Source: Actinoplanes sp. TFC3 (GTDB taxonomy: Bacteria; Actinomycetota; Actinomycetes; Mycobacteriales; Micromonosporaceae). Taken from it: DNA of 64,000 nucleotides. The notes below the pieces were generated by a model. That model was not told where the DNA came from. It did no database searches and was given only the letters and a program-made list of their open reading frames with translations. This document shows, piece by piece, positions 7,732-15,627 of the stretch. Numbering within the stretch: position 1 is the first letter of the stretch; the number at the start of each line of letters is the position of its first letter. A program made the position numbers and the translations under genes. The stretch covers positions 4,448,664 through 4,512,663 of the forward strand of contig NZ_LOJP01000001.1 in assembly GCF_001553785.1 (NCBI RefSeq), written 5' to 3'.

Positions 7732-8706
7732 ATGCGGTTCCCTGTGTCCTGGCGCGTTGCCGCGCCGATAACTGTCCTGCTCATGCTGGTCGCCGGCTGC
7801 GGCGCCGACGAAGACCGCCTGTCCGCCACAGCGTCGGCGTCCGCCGCCGGGCCGGTTGCGCTGACCAACTGCGGCACACCGGTCACCATCGCCGCGCCAC
7901 CGGCCAAGGCGGTGACGATGAACCAGTCGGCCACCGAGATCATGCTCGCGCTCGGCCTGCAGGACCAGATGATCGGCACGGCCTACCTCGACGACCAGGT
8001 CCTGCCCGACTACGCCGACGCGTACGCCAAGGTGCCGGTGCTGGCCAAGGAATACCCGTCCAAGGAGAAGCTGCTCGAAACCGAGCCCGACTTCGTGTAC
8101 GCCTCCTTCAACAGCGCCTTCAGCGACGAGGGTGTCGGCGACCGCAGCGAGTGGCAGAAACTCGGCATCGGCACCTACATCTCCCCCGCCGGCTGTCCCA
8201 AGGAGACCCGCCCGGCCAAGCTGGCCATGACCGACGTGTTCGGCGAGATCCGTGAGATCGCCGCCGTCTTCGGCGTACCGGACCGGGCCGAGAAGCTGAT
8301 CGCCGACCAGCAGGCCCGCATTACCCGGGCCAAGGCCGGCGCGAAGAACACCAAGGTGTTGTGGTGGGACGGCGGCAACGACGCCCCCAGCGTCGGCGCC
8401 TGCTGCGGCGACCCAGCCATGATCATGAACGAGGCCGGGGCCACCAATGTCTTCGCCGACCTCGACGGCAGCTGGGCCGACTCCAGCTGGGAAGCCGTCA
8501 CTGACCGCAACCCCGACACGATCATCCTCGTCGACGCGAGCTGGGACCCGGCTGCGGCCAAGAAGGCGTTCCTGGCCAAGCACGCCACGCTCAAGGACCT
8601 GCCCGCGGTGAAGAACCAGAAGTACGTGGTTATCCCGTTCTCGTCCACTTCGGCCGGGGTGCGCAACGTGCTCGCCGTCGAAGCACTCGCCAAGGCCGTC
8701 AGCTGA
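7732..8706 (+). CDS. btuF: B12-type ABC transporter substrate-binding lipoprotein
   Basis: A 324-residue periplasmic-binding-type lipoprotein. A short basic N-terminus and hydrophobic core end in the lipobox LVAGC (lipidated Cys23). The rest resembles the FecB/BtuF fold, with NQSATEIMLALGLQDQMIG at the first ligand lobe and LLETEPDFVYASFNSAF later. Start ATG 7732 gives a proper signal peptide. It sits under a cobalamin riboswitch, so a corrinoid is the likely ligand. A related actinobacterial subgroup has been proposed to carry F420 precursors, so the ligand is not certain. Confidence 0.82.
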   Translation: MRFPVSWRVAAPITVLLMLVAGCGADEDRLSATASASAAGPVALTNCGTPVTIAAPPAKAVTMNQSATEIMLALGLQDQMIGTAYLDDQVLPDYADAYAKVPVLAKEYPSKEKLLETEPDFVYASFNSAFSDEGVGDRSEWQKLGIGTYISPAGCPKETRPAKLAMTDVFGEIREIAAVFGVPDRAEKLIADQQARITRAKAGAKNTKVLWWDGGNDAPSVGACCGDPAMIMNEAGATNVFADLDGSWADSSWEAVTDRNPDTIILVDASWDPAAAKKAFLAKHATLKDLPAVKNQKYVVIPFSSTSAGVRNVLAVEALAKAVS

Positions 8707-8732
8707 CCACGCTCACCAGCCGGCCGTCCGCC

Positions 8733-9764
8733 GTGGCCACCTCGCCGCGGCGCACGGCCGGCATCATCACCGCCGCGGTTGTCCTGGCCGCCGGGCTGCT
8801 GCTGTCGATCGGCGTGGCGGTCACCATCGGACCGGCCGACCTGTCCCTGCGGACTGTCTGGTCCGTCATCGCCGGTCACCTCGGCCTCGCCGACTCGGAC
8901 GTGCCGCTGCTGCGCGACCACATCGTCTGGCAACTGCGCCTGCCCCGGGTGCTGGGCGCCGCCGTCGTCGGGGCCGGGCTGGCCGCCGCGGGCGCGGTCA
9001 TGCAGACCGTCACCCGCAACCCCCTCGCGGACCCGTACCTGCTCGGCGTCTCCTCCGGAGCGTCGCTGGGCGCGGTCGCCGTCATCGTCCTCGGCCTGGG
9101 CAGCGGCGTCGCCGCCCTCAGCGGCGGCGCGTTCGCCGGCGCCCTGGCTGCGTTCGGTCTCGTGCTGGCCATCTCCGGCCGGGCCGTACTGCGCCCGACC
9201 CGAGTCGTGCTGGCCGGGATCGCGATCGGGCAGCTCTGCGCGGCCCTGACCTCCTTCGTGATCATCTGGGTGGCCGACCCGCACGCCACCCAGTCGATCA
9301 CCTTCTGGCTCTCCGGCTCCCTGGCCCGGGCCGACTGGACCGCCCTGGCCTGGGCCACCCTGGTCCTCGTCGTCGCCCTGGCCGTCATCCTGTGGCATGC
9401 CCGCGCGCTCAACGCCTTCGCGTTCGGTGAGGAAGCCGCGGCTACTCTCGGCATCGATGTCGCCCGGGTCCGATGGCTGCTGTTGGTCACCACCGCCCTG
9501 CTGACCGCGGTGATCGTCGCTGTCAGCGGCGCGATCGGGTTCGTCGGCCTGATCCTGCCCCACGCCGTCCGCATCTTCACCGGACCCGACCACCGCCGCC
9601 TGCTTCCCCTGGCCGTCCTGGCCGGCGCCATCTTCATGATCTGGGTCGACACCGCCGCCCGCGCCGTCTTCGAGCCCCGCGAACTACCCGCCGGGGTCCT
9701 GACCGCCCTGATCGGCGTACCCGCCTTCATCCTGCTCCTGCGCCGCCGGGAGGTCCGCGGCTGA
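8733..9764 (+). CDS. btuC: B12-type ABC transporter permease (FecCD family)
   Basis: A polytopic permease of 343 residues with about ten hydrophobic segments. The FecCD signature RLPRVLGAAVVGAGLAAAGA followed by RNPLADPYLLGVSSGASLGA is clear, and the cytoplasmic coupling region GEEAAATLGIDVARVR contacts the ATPase. The GTG at 8733 follows btuF by 26 bases; an in-frame CTG at 8703 overlapping the btuF stop is an alternative. It overlaps the ATPase gene by TGATG. Confidence 0.88.
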   Translation: MATSPRRTAGIITAAVVLAAGLLLSIGVAVTIGPADLSLRTVWSVIAGHLGLADSDVPLLRDHIVWQLRLPRVLGAAVVGAGLAAAGAVMQTVTRNPLADPYLLGVSSGASLGAVAVIVLGLGSGVAALSGGAFAGALAAFGLVLAISGRAVLRPTRVVLAGIAIGQLCAALTSFVIIWVADPHATQSITFWLSGSLARADWTALAWATLVLVVALAVILWHARALNAFAFGEEAAATLGIDVARVRWLLLVTTALLTAVIVAVSGAIGFVGLILPHAVRIFTGPDHRRLLPLAVLAGAIFMIWVDTAARAVFEPRELPAGVLTALIGVPAFILLLRRREVRG

Positions 9765-10522
9765 TGCTGAAGGTCACCGACATCTCCTGGTCCGTCCCCG
9801 CCGCCCGCATCCTCGACCACATCACCTGCACCGTGCCCCGCGGCAGCCTGGTCGGCCTGCTCGGTCCGAATGGCTCCGGCAAAACCACCCTGCTGCGCGT
9901 GGCCGCCGGACTCATCCGCCCCGCCGAGGGATCCGTGACCATCGGCGGCGACAACCTCGCCGCCCTGTCCCGGCCCGTCATTGCCCGCCGCATGGCGCTA
10001 CTCGCCCAGCACGCCGAAACCGACCTCGACCTCACCGCCCTCGACATCGTGCTGCTCGGCGGCACCCCGCACCGCCGATCCCGCTGGTCCGACAACGCCG
10101 CCGACATTGACGTGGCCACCGACGCCCTGGCCCGCGTCGACCTCGAAGGCTTCGCCGCTCGCAAATGGCAGACCCTGTCCGGCGGCGAACGTCAACGCGT
10201 GCAGCTCGCCCGCGCGCTGGCCCAGGAGCCGGAACTGCTGCTGCTCGATGAGCCGACCAACCACCTCGACATCGGCCACCAACTTCAACTGCTTTCCCTC
10301 GTACGCCGCTCCGGCCTGACCACCCTGGCCGCCCTGCACGACCTCAACCTGGCCGCCATGTTCTGCGACCACATCGCCGTCCTGCACCACGGCCGCATCG
10401 TCGCCACCGGCCCGCCCTTCGACGTCTTCACCCCGGCCCTGCTGGCCGACGTCTACGGCGTCCAGGCAAAAGTCACCGTCCACGACGGCCGTCCCGTCAT
10501 CACCTACCGGCCACCGTCATGA
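9764..10522 (+). CDS. btuD: B12-type ABC transporter ATP-binding protein
   Basis: A 252-residue ABC ATPase with Walker A (GPNGSGKTT), signature LSGGERQR, Walker B (LLLLDEPTNHLD) and a switch His in AALHDLNLAA. It partners the FecCD permease and lipoprotein to import a corrinoid. Its ATG overlaps the permease stop, and its 3' end overlaps the next gene by four bases. The whole set is one operon behind the riboswitch. Confidence 0.9.
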   Translation: MLKVTDISWSVPAARILDHITCTVPRGSLVGLLGPNGSGKTTLLRVAAGLIRPAEGSVTIGGDNLAALSRPVIARRMALLAQHAETDLDLTALDIVLLGGTPHRRSRWSDNAADIDVATDALARVDLEGFAARKWQTLSGGERQRVQLARALAQEPELLLLDEPTNHLDIGHQLQLLSLVRRSGLTTLAALHDLNLAAMFCDHIAVLHHGRIVATGPPFDVFTPALLADVYGVQAKVTVHDGRPVITYRPPS

Positions 10523-11217
10523 CGATCCTGCTGGTCTCCCGCTCGGTGACCCACCACGGCGGCCAGGACGCGATCCACCGCTTGGCCGCCGCCACCGCCG
10601 AGGCCACCGGACTACCGGTACGGGCGTGCTTCCTCGACGGTGCCGAGCCGTCCCTGCACGCCGCACTCGACGCCCTTCCCGAGGATGACGAGGCGCTGCT
10701 CGTGGCCGTCCATCTGCCACCCGACCGCTACCTCGACACCTGGGTCCGGCGCGCTGTCGCCCACTGGCGCACCACCCGGGACCGGCCGCTGCGCATCACC
10801 ACCACGGCACCGCTGGCCGCCCAGCTCGCCCTGGTCACCGCGGTCACCGAGGCAATCGCGGGCGAATACACCGAGCTCTCCGGCAACCCTGGCCCGTTCC
10901 GCAGCCCCGCCTGGAACCAGATCACCCGCCATCGAAAGCACGTCCTGGTCTGCCGCGGTCCCCGCTGTACTGCCTACGGCGCCAACGACGTCGCCGTCAC
11001 TCTCAGCGAGCGCCTGGCCCACCACAAGCTCGGCGACGACGACATCTTGGTCACCAACACCGGCTGCCTGTTCCCCTGCAACCTCGGCCCGCTCGTCGTT
11101 GTCCACCCCGACGACACCTGGTACGAACACGTCGACACCGCTTTGGCAACGCGCATCGCCGACGAACATCTCCGCAGCGACCAACCGGTCGACGACAAGC
11201 GCACACGCGAGCACTGA
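10519..11217 (+). CDS. CbiX-like protein with C-terminal thioredoxin-like [2Fe-2S] ferredoxin domain
   Basis: 232 residues in two parts. The first ~130 resemble a CbiX/sirohydrochlorin-chelatase-type fold. The second is a thioredoxin-like [2Fe-2S] ferredoxin, with Cys pairs in VLVCRGPRC (Cx4C) and NTGCLFPC (Cx3C) and the typical GPLVVVHPDDTWY tail. Such domains accompany cobalt insertion and corrin synthesis in several bacteria. As the last gene behind a cobalamin riboswitch, it plausibly helps corrinoid or cobalt handling. Whether it is a working chelatase is unknown. Confidence 0.68.
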   Translation: MTILLVSRSVTHHGGQDAIHRLAAATAEATGLPVRACFLDGAEPSLHAALDALPEDDEALLVAVHLPPDRYLDTWVRRAVAHWRTTRDRPLRITTTAPLAAQLALVTAVTEAIAGEYTELSGNPGPFRSPAWNQITRHRKHVLVCRGPRCTAYGANDVAVTLSERLAHHKLGDDDILVTNTGCLFPCNLGPLVVVHPDDTWYEHVDTALATRIADEHLRSDQPVDDKRTREH

Positions 11218-11565
11218 CCTGGTTAGGAAGTGGCCATCCTGCCCGGACGGATGGGTAGACAGAAACCTCGCGTTGGCGGCCCTCTGTGCAGAGAGCATCA
11301 CCTAAAGCGTCCTAGGAATGAACGCAGTAAAGGGATCCATCATTCGGAAAGCGACCCCTTTACTCACCCGGTATAAAATAAATGGCACTGACCAGAAATT
11401 CCTCCCGCGGGAAGCGATGGGCCCTTAAAGTCGAGCGCAACCACTCCCCTGACCCCCACACTGCCAGTGTGACGGCGGCGGCGGGGACGCAAGGCAGAGA
11501 CGGCACCATGTGCCTCGCGTAAGAGTACGCGAGGAACACGTGCCGCCGTGCTGCCGAGCTCGTCC
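11218..11565. other. Intergenic region with one hairpin
   Basis: No convincing gene. A 69-codon minus-strand frame here lacks a ribosome-binding site and recognisable composition. A 9-bp hairpin (11326-11334 with 11356-11364, AGTAAAGGG/CCCTTTACT) may terminate the B12 operon. The region is visibly more AT-rich than its neighbours, which may mark the start of accessory DNA. Confidence 0.4.
11326..11364. terminator. Terminator-like hairpin after the B12 operon
   Basis: Nine perfect pairs (AGTAAAGGG with CCCTTTACT) around a 21-base loop, about 110 bases after the last gene of the importer operon. There is no strong T run, so the role is only suggested. Confidence 0.35.
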
Positions 11566-12642
11566 TCATATCAGACGGGTGTAGTTCTTCCTCGCTTCCT
11601 CACGAACCGCCGCACAGAATTGCGCGTCGGTCGATGCCGCGTCTCCGGCCGCGGCGTACTCCTCGTAAACCAGACGGCAGGCGCGGATGCCGGTGAGCAG
11701 ATCCTCGAGCAAGTCCACCGCGGGCCGTCGCGGGTCCAGCGGGGTCAGCCGTACTGGCGTCGCCTCGTCGTCGGCATCGTCGTTGTCGTCTCCGGTGTCA
11801 TGCGCGACGAGGAAGGCACCAAGGTCAGCCAGAACCCCCTCACCCACATCCATCGCCCCGCGGACCATTTCCACTACTACGCGGTAGGAGGTGTTACTGA
11901 AGTCGAACAGGTCCAGGACTTCGCTCGGCGTCTCGACCGGTAACGCCTCGATGTCATCGGCGGCGTACAACACTTGGTTAGCCGGCATGCCGGACATTTC
12001 GGCGACGACATCGGCGGCCGCCTTGAGCCAATGCGCCGCCGCCACCGACGCCGCCGTCGGGTCGACGTCGAGGAACAGCCGCTCGCGATCCAACGGATCC
12101 AGCGCCAGAATGCCATCGGCGGCGGCGACCTGGATCGGGCTCACATCGGTGCGGCTCAACACCACCGCCTGCTGGGCTCGACCACCCAAGTCACCGCGTT
12201 CGGCGGAATCGACCGCTTCAATCTCCGCGGCGACGTCCGCGCTGACCGCCTCGAGCAACTGCGCGTCGTCGACGGCGCGGACTGCCCGGCCGACGCGATG
12301 AGACCATTCTTCGACGGGGTCGTAGCTCTCGATCATGGCGCCGTCTTCGCCGGGCAGGTTCGGCTCCTTGATGAAGCCGATCAGCTGCGAGAAAGCCTCC
12401 CGGCTCTGCTCGCGCCGCCAGCCCTCACCGTTGCCGTCACGGTCGTCGGTCGCGAGGCTGGGATGGGTGTAGCAGCGCCACAGCGCTTCGGACAAAGACG
12501 TGAGAGCTGCGGCGAGCCGTAACCGGTCCTCCACCGCGGCCGTGGTGGGCAAACTGCCCACCACCGCCGCACGCTGCCCTCGTCCCGTCGGCCAGATGCG
12601 CAGCAGCGTTCCGGTGTCCTCGTCGACGGCGTAATTGGTCAC
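11566..12642 (-). CDS. Hypothetical protein
   Basis: 358 residues, acidic, alanine-rich and probably mostly helical; no domain recognised. It includes an Asp-rich stretch (HDTGDDNDDADDE) near residue 300. An AAGGAGA site (12650-12656) precedes ATG 12642. It follows a tiny 30-codon gene and a broken small gene on the same strand, and lies left of the recombinase pair. Probably accessory cargo. It shows composition and length like other actinobacterial element-borne hypotheticals, but no function can be assigned. Confidence 0.6.
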   Translation of the reverse strand: MTNYAVDEDTGTLLRIWPTGRGQRAAVVGSLPTTAAVEDRLRLAAALTSLSEALWRCYTHPSLATDDRDGNGEGWRREQSREAFSQLIGFIKEPNLPGEDGAMIESYDPVEEWSHRVGRAVRAVDDAQLLEAVSADVAAEIEAVDSAERGDLGGRAQQAVVLSRTDVSPIQVAAADGILALDPLDRERLFLDVDPTAASVAAAHWLKAAADVVAEMSGMPANQVLYAADDIEALPVETPSEVLDLFDFSNTSYRVVVEMVRGAMDVGEGVLADLGAFLVAHDTGDDNDDADDEATPVRLTPLDPRRPAVDLLEDLLTGIRACRLVYEEYAAAGDAASTDAQFCAAVREEARKNYTRLI

Positions 12643-12670
12643 GATGGTCTCCTTCTCAAGTAGACGCGAG

Positions 12671-12763
12671 TCATGTCGCCTTGCCGATCTCGAACCACGG
12701 TGCCGCTTCGATCCTCGCGCGCCCCGCGTACCGCAGCCGAGCTGGTACCTCGAACGGGGACAT
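12671..12763 (-). CDS. Very small hypothetical protein (30 aa)
   Basis: A 30-codon frame beginning MSPFEVPARLRYAGRARIEA. Its ATG overlaps the stop of the preceding small gene (TGATG), the arrangement used for translational coupling in actinobacterial mobile elements. The product is basic and amphipathic. Support is positional only. Confidence 0.4.
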   Translation of the reverse strand: MSPFEVPARLRYAGRARIEAAPWFEIGKAT

Positions 12764-13026
12764 CAGCCGTCACCACCTGCGGCCCGTGCTCGCGCCTTCG
12801 CCCAACGCTCCGCCAGTTGCAGCATGTACGCGCGCCGCGCGTGCTGTGCCATCGTCTTCCGAACCTCCGGCTCCAGCACACCAAGCGGATCAACCTGCTT
12901 CTCGAACCGGGCCAGGAACGACGCCGTCGCCGACGCCGTCCGCCCTTGCCGATCTGCCGTGTTCGCCCACGAGGCGTGCGCGGCTATCCGCGCCCGCCTC
13001 GATCGCTGCTACGCGGTCAACGCCAT
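12763..13026 (-). pseudogene. Small conserved actinobacterial protein with an in-frame amber stop
   Basis: ATG 13026 has a good Shine-Dalgarno (GGGGGAGA), but codon 6 is TAG (13011-13009). Reading on gives a sensible 80-residue chain with RIAAHASWANTADR, FLARFEKQVDP and HARRAYMLQLAERWAKARAR. This pattern (wandering N-terminus, FExxVDP, HARxAYxxxLA) belongs to a small protein common in actinobacterial genomes and mobile elements; its function is unknown. No other start lies between the TAG and the conserved part. Likely a nonsense mutant, or a sequence error. Confidence 0.5.
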
Positions 13027-13043
13027 GAGTTGTCTCCCCCCGT

Positions 13044-14027
13044 TCAGACCCGTTCGCCGATTCGCAGCCGCGCGTGGGTCGCTTGGGCTCGCTCGGCTGC
13101 TGCTGACGCGCCGTAGCGGCGGGGCATGTCGTCCGAGGACCAACCCAGCACCAGCATCAGATCGCCGGTGTCACCGCCGGCGAGTTTCCACTCGTGGGCG
13201 AAGTTGTGCCGCCAGCGATGCGCATGGACGTTGTCCACCCCGGCCAGAACTCCGCGCCGTCGGAGCATGAGCTTGATGCCGTTGCTCGACAGCGGCACCG
13301 CACCTCGAGCCGGCAGCCACATCGCTGTAGACGAGGCTGCCTTGCGGCGGCTGCGCGCGCGTAGGAACTTGGTCAGAGCATGGCCGGTCTTCGGGCCGAA
13401 CCGTACGCGGCGGTCCTTCATGCCCTTGCCGTGGAACAACAGCGAGTCGCTGTTGAGGTCCACATCGTCCAGCTGCAGACCAGCGACTTCCGACAACCGG
13501 GCACCAGTGTTGTAGAACAGCCGGATGATGGCCTCGTCGCGCAGCGACAGGTAGTCCTTGCCCTTGCAGGTGGCCAGGATCTTAGCGGTGTCGTCGTCGC
13601 CCAAGATCGGAATCAGCGTCTGGGCGGTCTTCGGCTGCCGGACCCGATCCAGCGGCGAACGCTCCAAGTCCTCTTCCTCGGTCAACCACCGAAAGAACTG
13701 CTGCAACCCCTTGTGCTTGTTCAACGCCGTCGACGCCGAGCGGGTCCGCACCATCCAAGCTTGGAACTCCTCGATGTGCCCCCGCTCCACCTCGGGCGGA
13801 TCTTCCGCCGCGTCCTGGGCACCCAGCTGCTCGGCGTTCTCGACGAGGAACCGGCTCAGCTGGGCGCCGGCCAGGAGATAGCTGTAGCGGGTGGTTTCGG
13901 GATAGTTCCCCGAGCGCAGCATCCGGTCCCAATCGCGCAGGTAGTCGAACCAGGCGGGCGGTAGATCGTGGCAGACCTTCTGCAGATCGAGCACATCCAC
14001 CTCGCAGACGCTTCGTCGGGCGGGCAC
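13044..14027 (-). CDS. Tyrosine recombinase/integrase (pair member 1)
   Basis: A site-specific recombinase with an N-terminal SAM-like core-binding domain (TRYSYLLAGAQLSRFL to EEFQAWMV) and a C-terminal catalytic domain. Catalytic residues are visible: Arg in NTGARLSEV, Lys in GKGMKDRRVRFG, His-x-x-Arg in HAHRWRHNFAHEW, Trp in LGWSSDD replacing the usual second His, and Tyr in RRYGA. GTG 14027 is preferred, with AAGGGA six bases upstream; GTG 14066 is also in frame. It is a close paralogue of the recombinase at 14227-15189. Confidence 0.85.
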   Translation of the reverse strand: MPARRSVCEVDVLDLQKVCHDLPPAWFDYLRDWDRMLRSGNYPETTRYSYLLAGAQLSRFLVENAEQLGAQDAAEDPPEVERGHIEEFQAWMVRTRSASTALNKHKGLQQFFRWLTEEEDLERSPLDRVRQPKTAQTLIPILGDDDTAKILATCKGKDYLSLRDEAIIRLFYNTGARLSEVAGLQLDDVDLNSDSLLFHGKGMKDRRVRFGPKTGHALTKFLRARSRRKAASSTAMWLPARGAVPLSSNGIKLMLRRRGVLAGVDNVHAHRWRHNFAHEWKLAGGDTGDLMLVLGWSSDDMPRRYGASAAAERAQATHARLRIGERV

Positions 14028-14226
14028 CGTGCATCCCTTGACTACGTACAAGGGCACGTATCGCACCGCGAGCCCGTACGTGCGGCGCTCGTTCGATCAT
14101 CCGAGCTGCGGCGCGACGGGCGAAAGCTGTCTGCGGCTGTCCTTCCTTGTCTCCTCCCCCACCACTCCCCCGGGCCGGTCCCGGCTGCGGCGCTGACCCT
14201 ACTTGCCGCCGCAGCCGGTGAGCCGA

Positions 14227-15189
14227 TCAGATCCGCTCGCCGATGCCCATCTGCACCTGCAGCTCCTGCGCCCGCTCCGCCGCCGCACTCGCGCCGTAGC
14301 GGCGCGGCATGTCCTCCGACGCCCAACCGAGCAGCAGCATCAGGTCGCCGGTGTTCCCGCCGCCCTTGTGCCATTCGTGGGCGAAGTTGTGCCGCCACCG
14401 ATGCGCGTGCGTATTCGTCACGCCAGCAGCAGCACCACGGCGCTTGAGCATCAACTTGATCCCGTTCGGCGACAACGGCTTCGCGCCCTTCTCAGCCATC
14501 CACAGCTGCGGCACGTCGGCGGCACCTTTCCGCTTCGCCCGCGCCCGCAGATAACGGGCGATCGCCCGCGACGTCTTCGGGCCGAACCGCACCCGACGGT
14601 CCTTCGCGCCTTTGCCGTGCAGGTGGACCGACTCGGTGTTCATGTCCAGATCGGTCAGTAGCAGATTGCCGATCTCCGACAGGCGGGCGCCGGTGTTGTA
14701 GTAGAGCCGGATCAGCGCCTCGTCGCGCAGCGACATGAAGGTCTTGCCCTTGGTGCCGTCGAGCAGTTTCTTTGTGTCGTCGTCACCCATGATCGGCATG
14801 AGTTTCTGCGGGGTCTGCGGCTGCTTTACCCGCTCCATCGGTGACCGGTCGATCTCCTCTTCCTCGAGGAGGTACTTGAAGAACTGCTGCAACGACTTGT
14901 GCTTGTTCAAAGCCGTCGACGGTGAACGCGTCTCGATCATCCACGCCTGGAACGATTCGATGTGCGCCTTGGTCACCACGGTCGGGTCCTGCGCGGCATC
15001 GTCAGCGTCTGTATCCGGCGATTCCTCGGCCAAATACTTCGCCAACTGGGCGGCGGCCAGAAGGTAGTTGTAGCGCGTCGTCTCCGGGTGATTGCCGGCC
15101 CGTAGGGCGCGGTCCCAGTCACGCCGGAAGCCGGCCCAGTCGCCCTTCTCCAGGCCTTCGCACAGTCGGTCGAGCTTCAGTAGGGGCAT
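14227..15189 (-). CDS. Tyrosine recombinase/integrase (pair member 2)
   Basis: 320 residues, collinear with the neighbour at 13044-14027 over its whole length (shared TALNKHK, QQFF, NTGARLSE, GPKT, HAHRWRHNFAHEW, DMPRRYGASAAAERAQ). All catalytic residues (R, K, HxxR, W, Y) are present, so both copies look active. An AGGTGACGAG site precedes ATG 15189. The gene ends its upstream side 116 bases from the first copy of the tRNA 3' half, which is where an integrase is expected. The two may act as a heteromeric pair. Confidence 0.87.
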   Translation of the reverse strand: MPLLKLDRLCEGLEKGDWAGFRRDWDRALRAGNHPETTRYNYLLAAAQLAKYLAEESPDTDADDAAQDPTVVTKAHIESFQAWMIETRSPSTALNKHKSLQQFFKYLLEEEEIDRSPMERVKQPQTPQKLMPIMGDDDTKKLLDGTKGKTFMSLRDEALIRLYYNTGARLSEIGNLLLTDLDMNTESVHLHGKGAKDRRVRFGPKTSRAIARYLRARAKRKGAADVPQLWMAEKGAKPLSPNGIKLMLKRRGAAAGVTNTHAHRWRHNFAHEWHKGGGNTGDLMLLLGWASEDMPRRYGASAAAERAQELQVQMGIGERI

Positions 15190-15262
15190 CTCTCGTCACC
15201 TGCCGAGTCAAGGGGTCTACAAGCGGCGTGCTCGATCCCGGTGACGTCGTCAGACACGAAAA

Positions 15263-15299
15263 AGGGGCTTCCACAAGTCTGTGACCTGCGGAAACCCCT
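15263..15299. terminator. Hairpin beside att copy 1
   Basis: AGGGGCTTCC pairs with GGAAACCCCT (one internal mismatch). In the direction of tRNA transcription (minus) it lies just past the repeated tRNA 3' half, so it would terminate a tRNA transcript. Each of the three att copies has a different hairpin at this place. Confidence 0.5.
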
Positions 15300-15304
15300 A
15301 CGCT

Positions 15305-15349
15305 GTCGGGCTGACAGGATTTGAACCTGCGACCCCTTGACCCCCAGTC
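15305..15349 (-). repeat. att copy 1: tRNA-Pro(GGG) 3' half
   Basis: 45 bases identical to 60142-60186, i.e. the part of the tRNA-Pro gene from the anticodon stem to the 3' end. The match stops abruptly at 15349. It marks the left edge of element 2 and the right edge of whatever the recombinase pair mobilises. Confidence 0.85.
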
Positions 15350-15627
15350 GCATTACAATTCGATTAAGCAGTATCAGCACATGCTTTTATATACGCAGAG
15401 GCGGACAGAACGGCACGGCCATGCCGCCCGATTTCAGCCAATCCTGGAGGAGTTGATCAATGCCGTGACCAGGCGCGTGACCACGGCCAATCAAGTGCGG
15501 TGACTGTCATCCGACGCGCGCACCATTCCGAGAGTCAGCTGACATAATCCCTGCTCCCGCATACTTGGCATATTAGGGCTCAGCTCGGTGGAGTACGGGA
15601 GCGAAGATGCCACGGCTGATGGTGTCA

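Noticed and set aside
8175..9593. 472-codon minus-strand frame
   Set aside because: Antisense to btuF and btuC, whose families are certain. It has repetitive Gly/Asp/Gln composition and no domain.
11360..11569. 69-codon minus-strand frame
   Set aside because: No ribosome-binding site, no conserved look, and it covers a terminator-like hairpin.
15321..15503. Second tRNA gene at att copy 1
   Set aside because: Only the 3' half is present. The D-arm and acceptor 5' strand are missing after 15349, so it is an att remnant.
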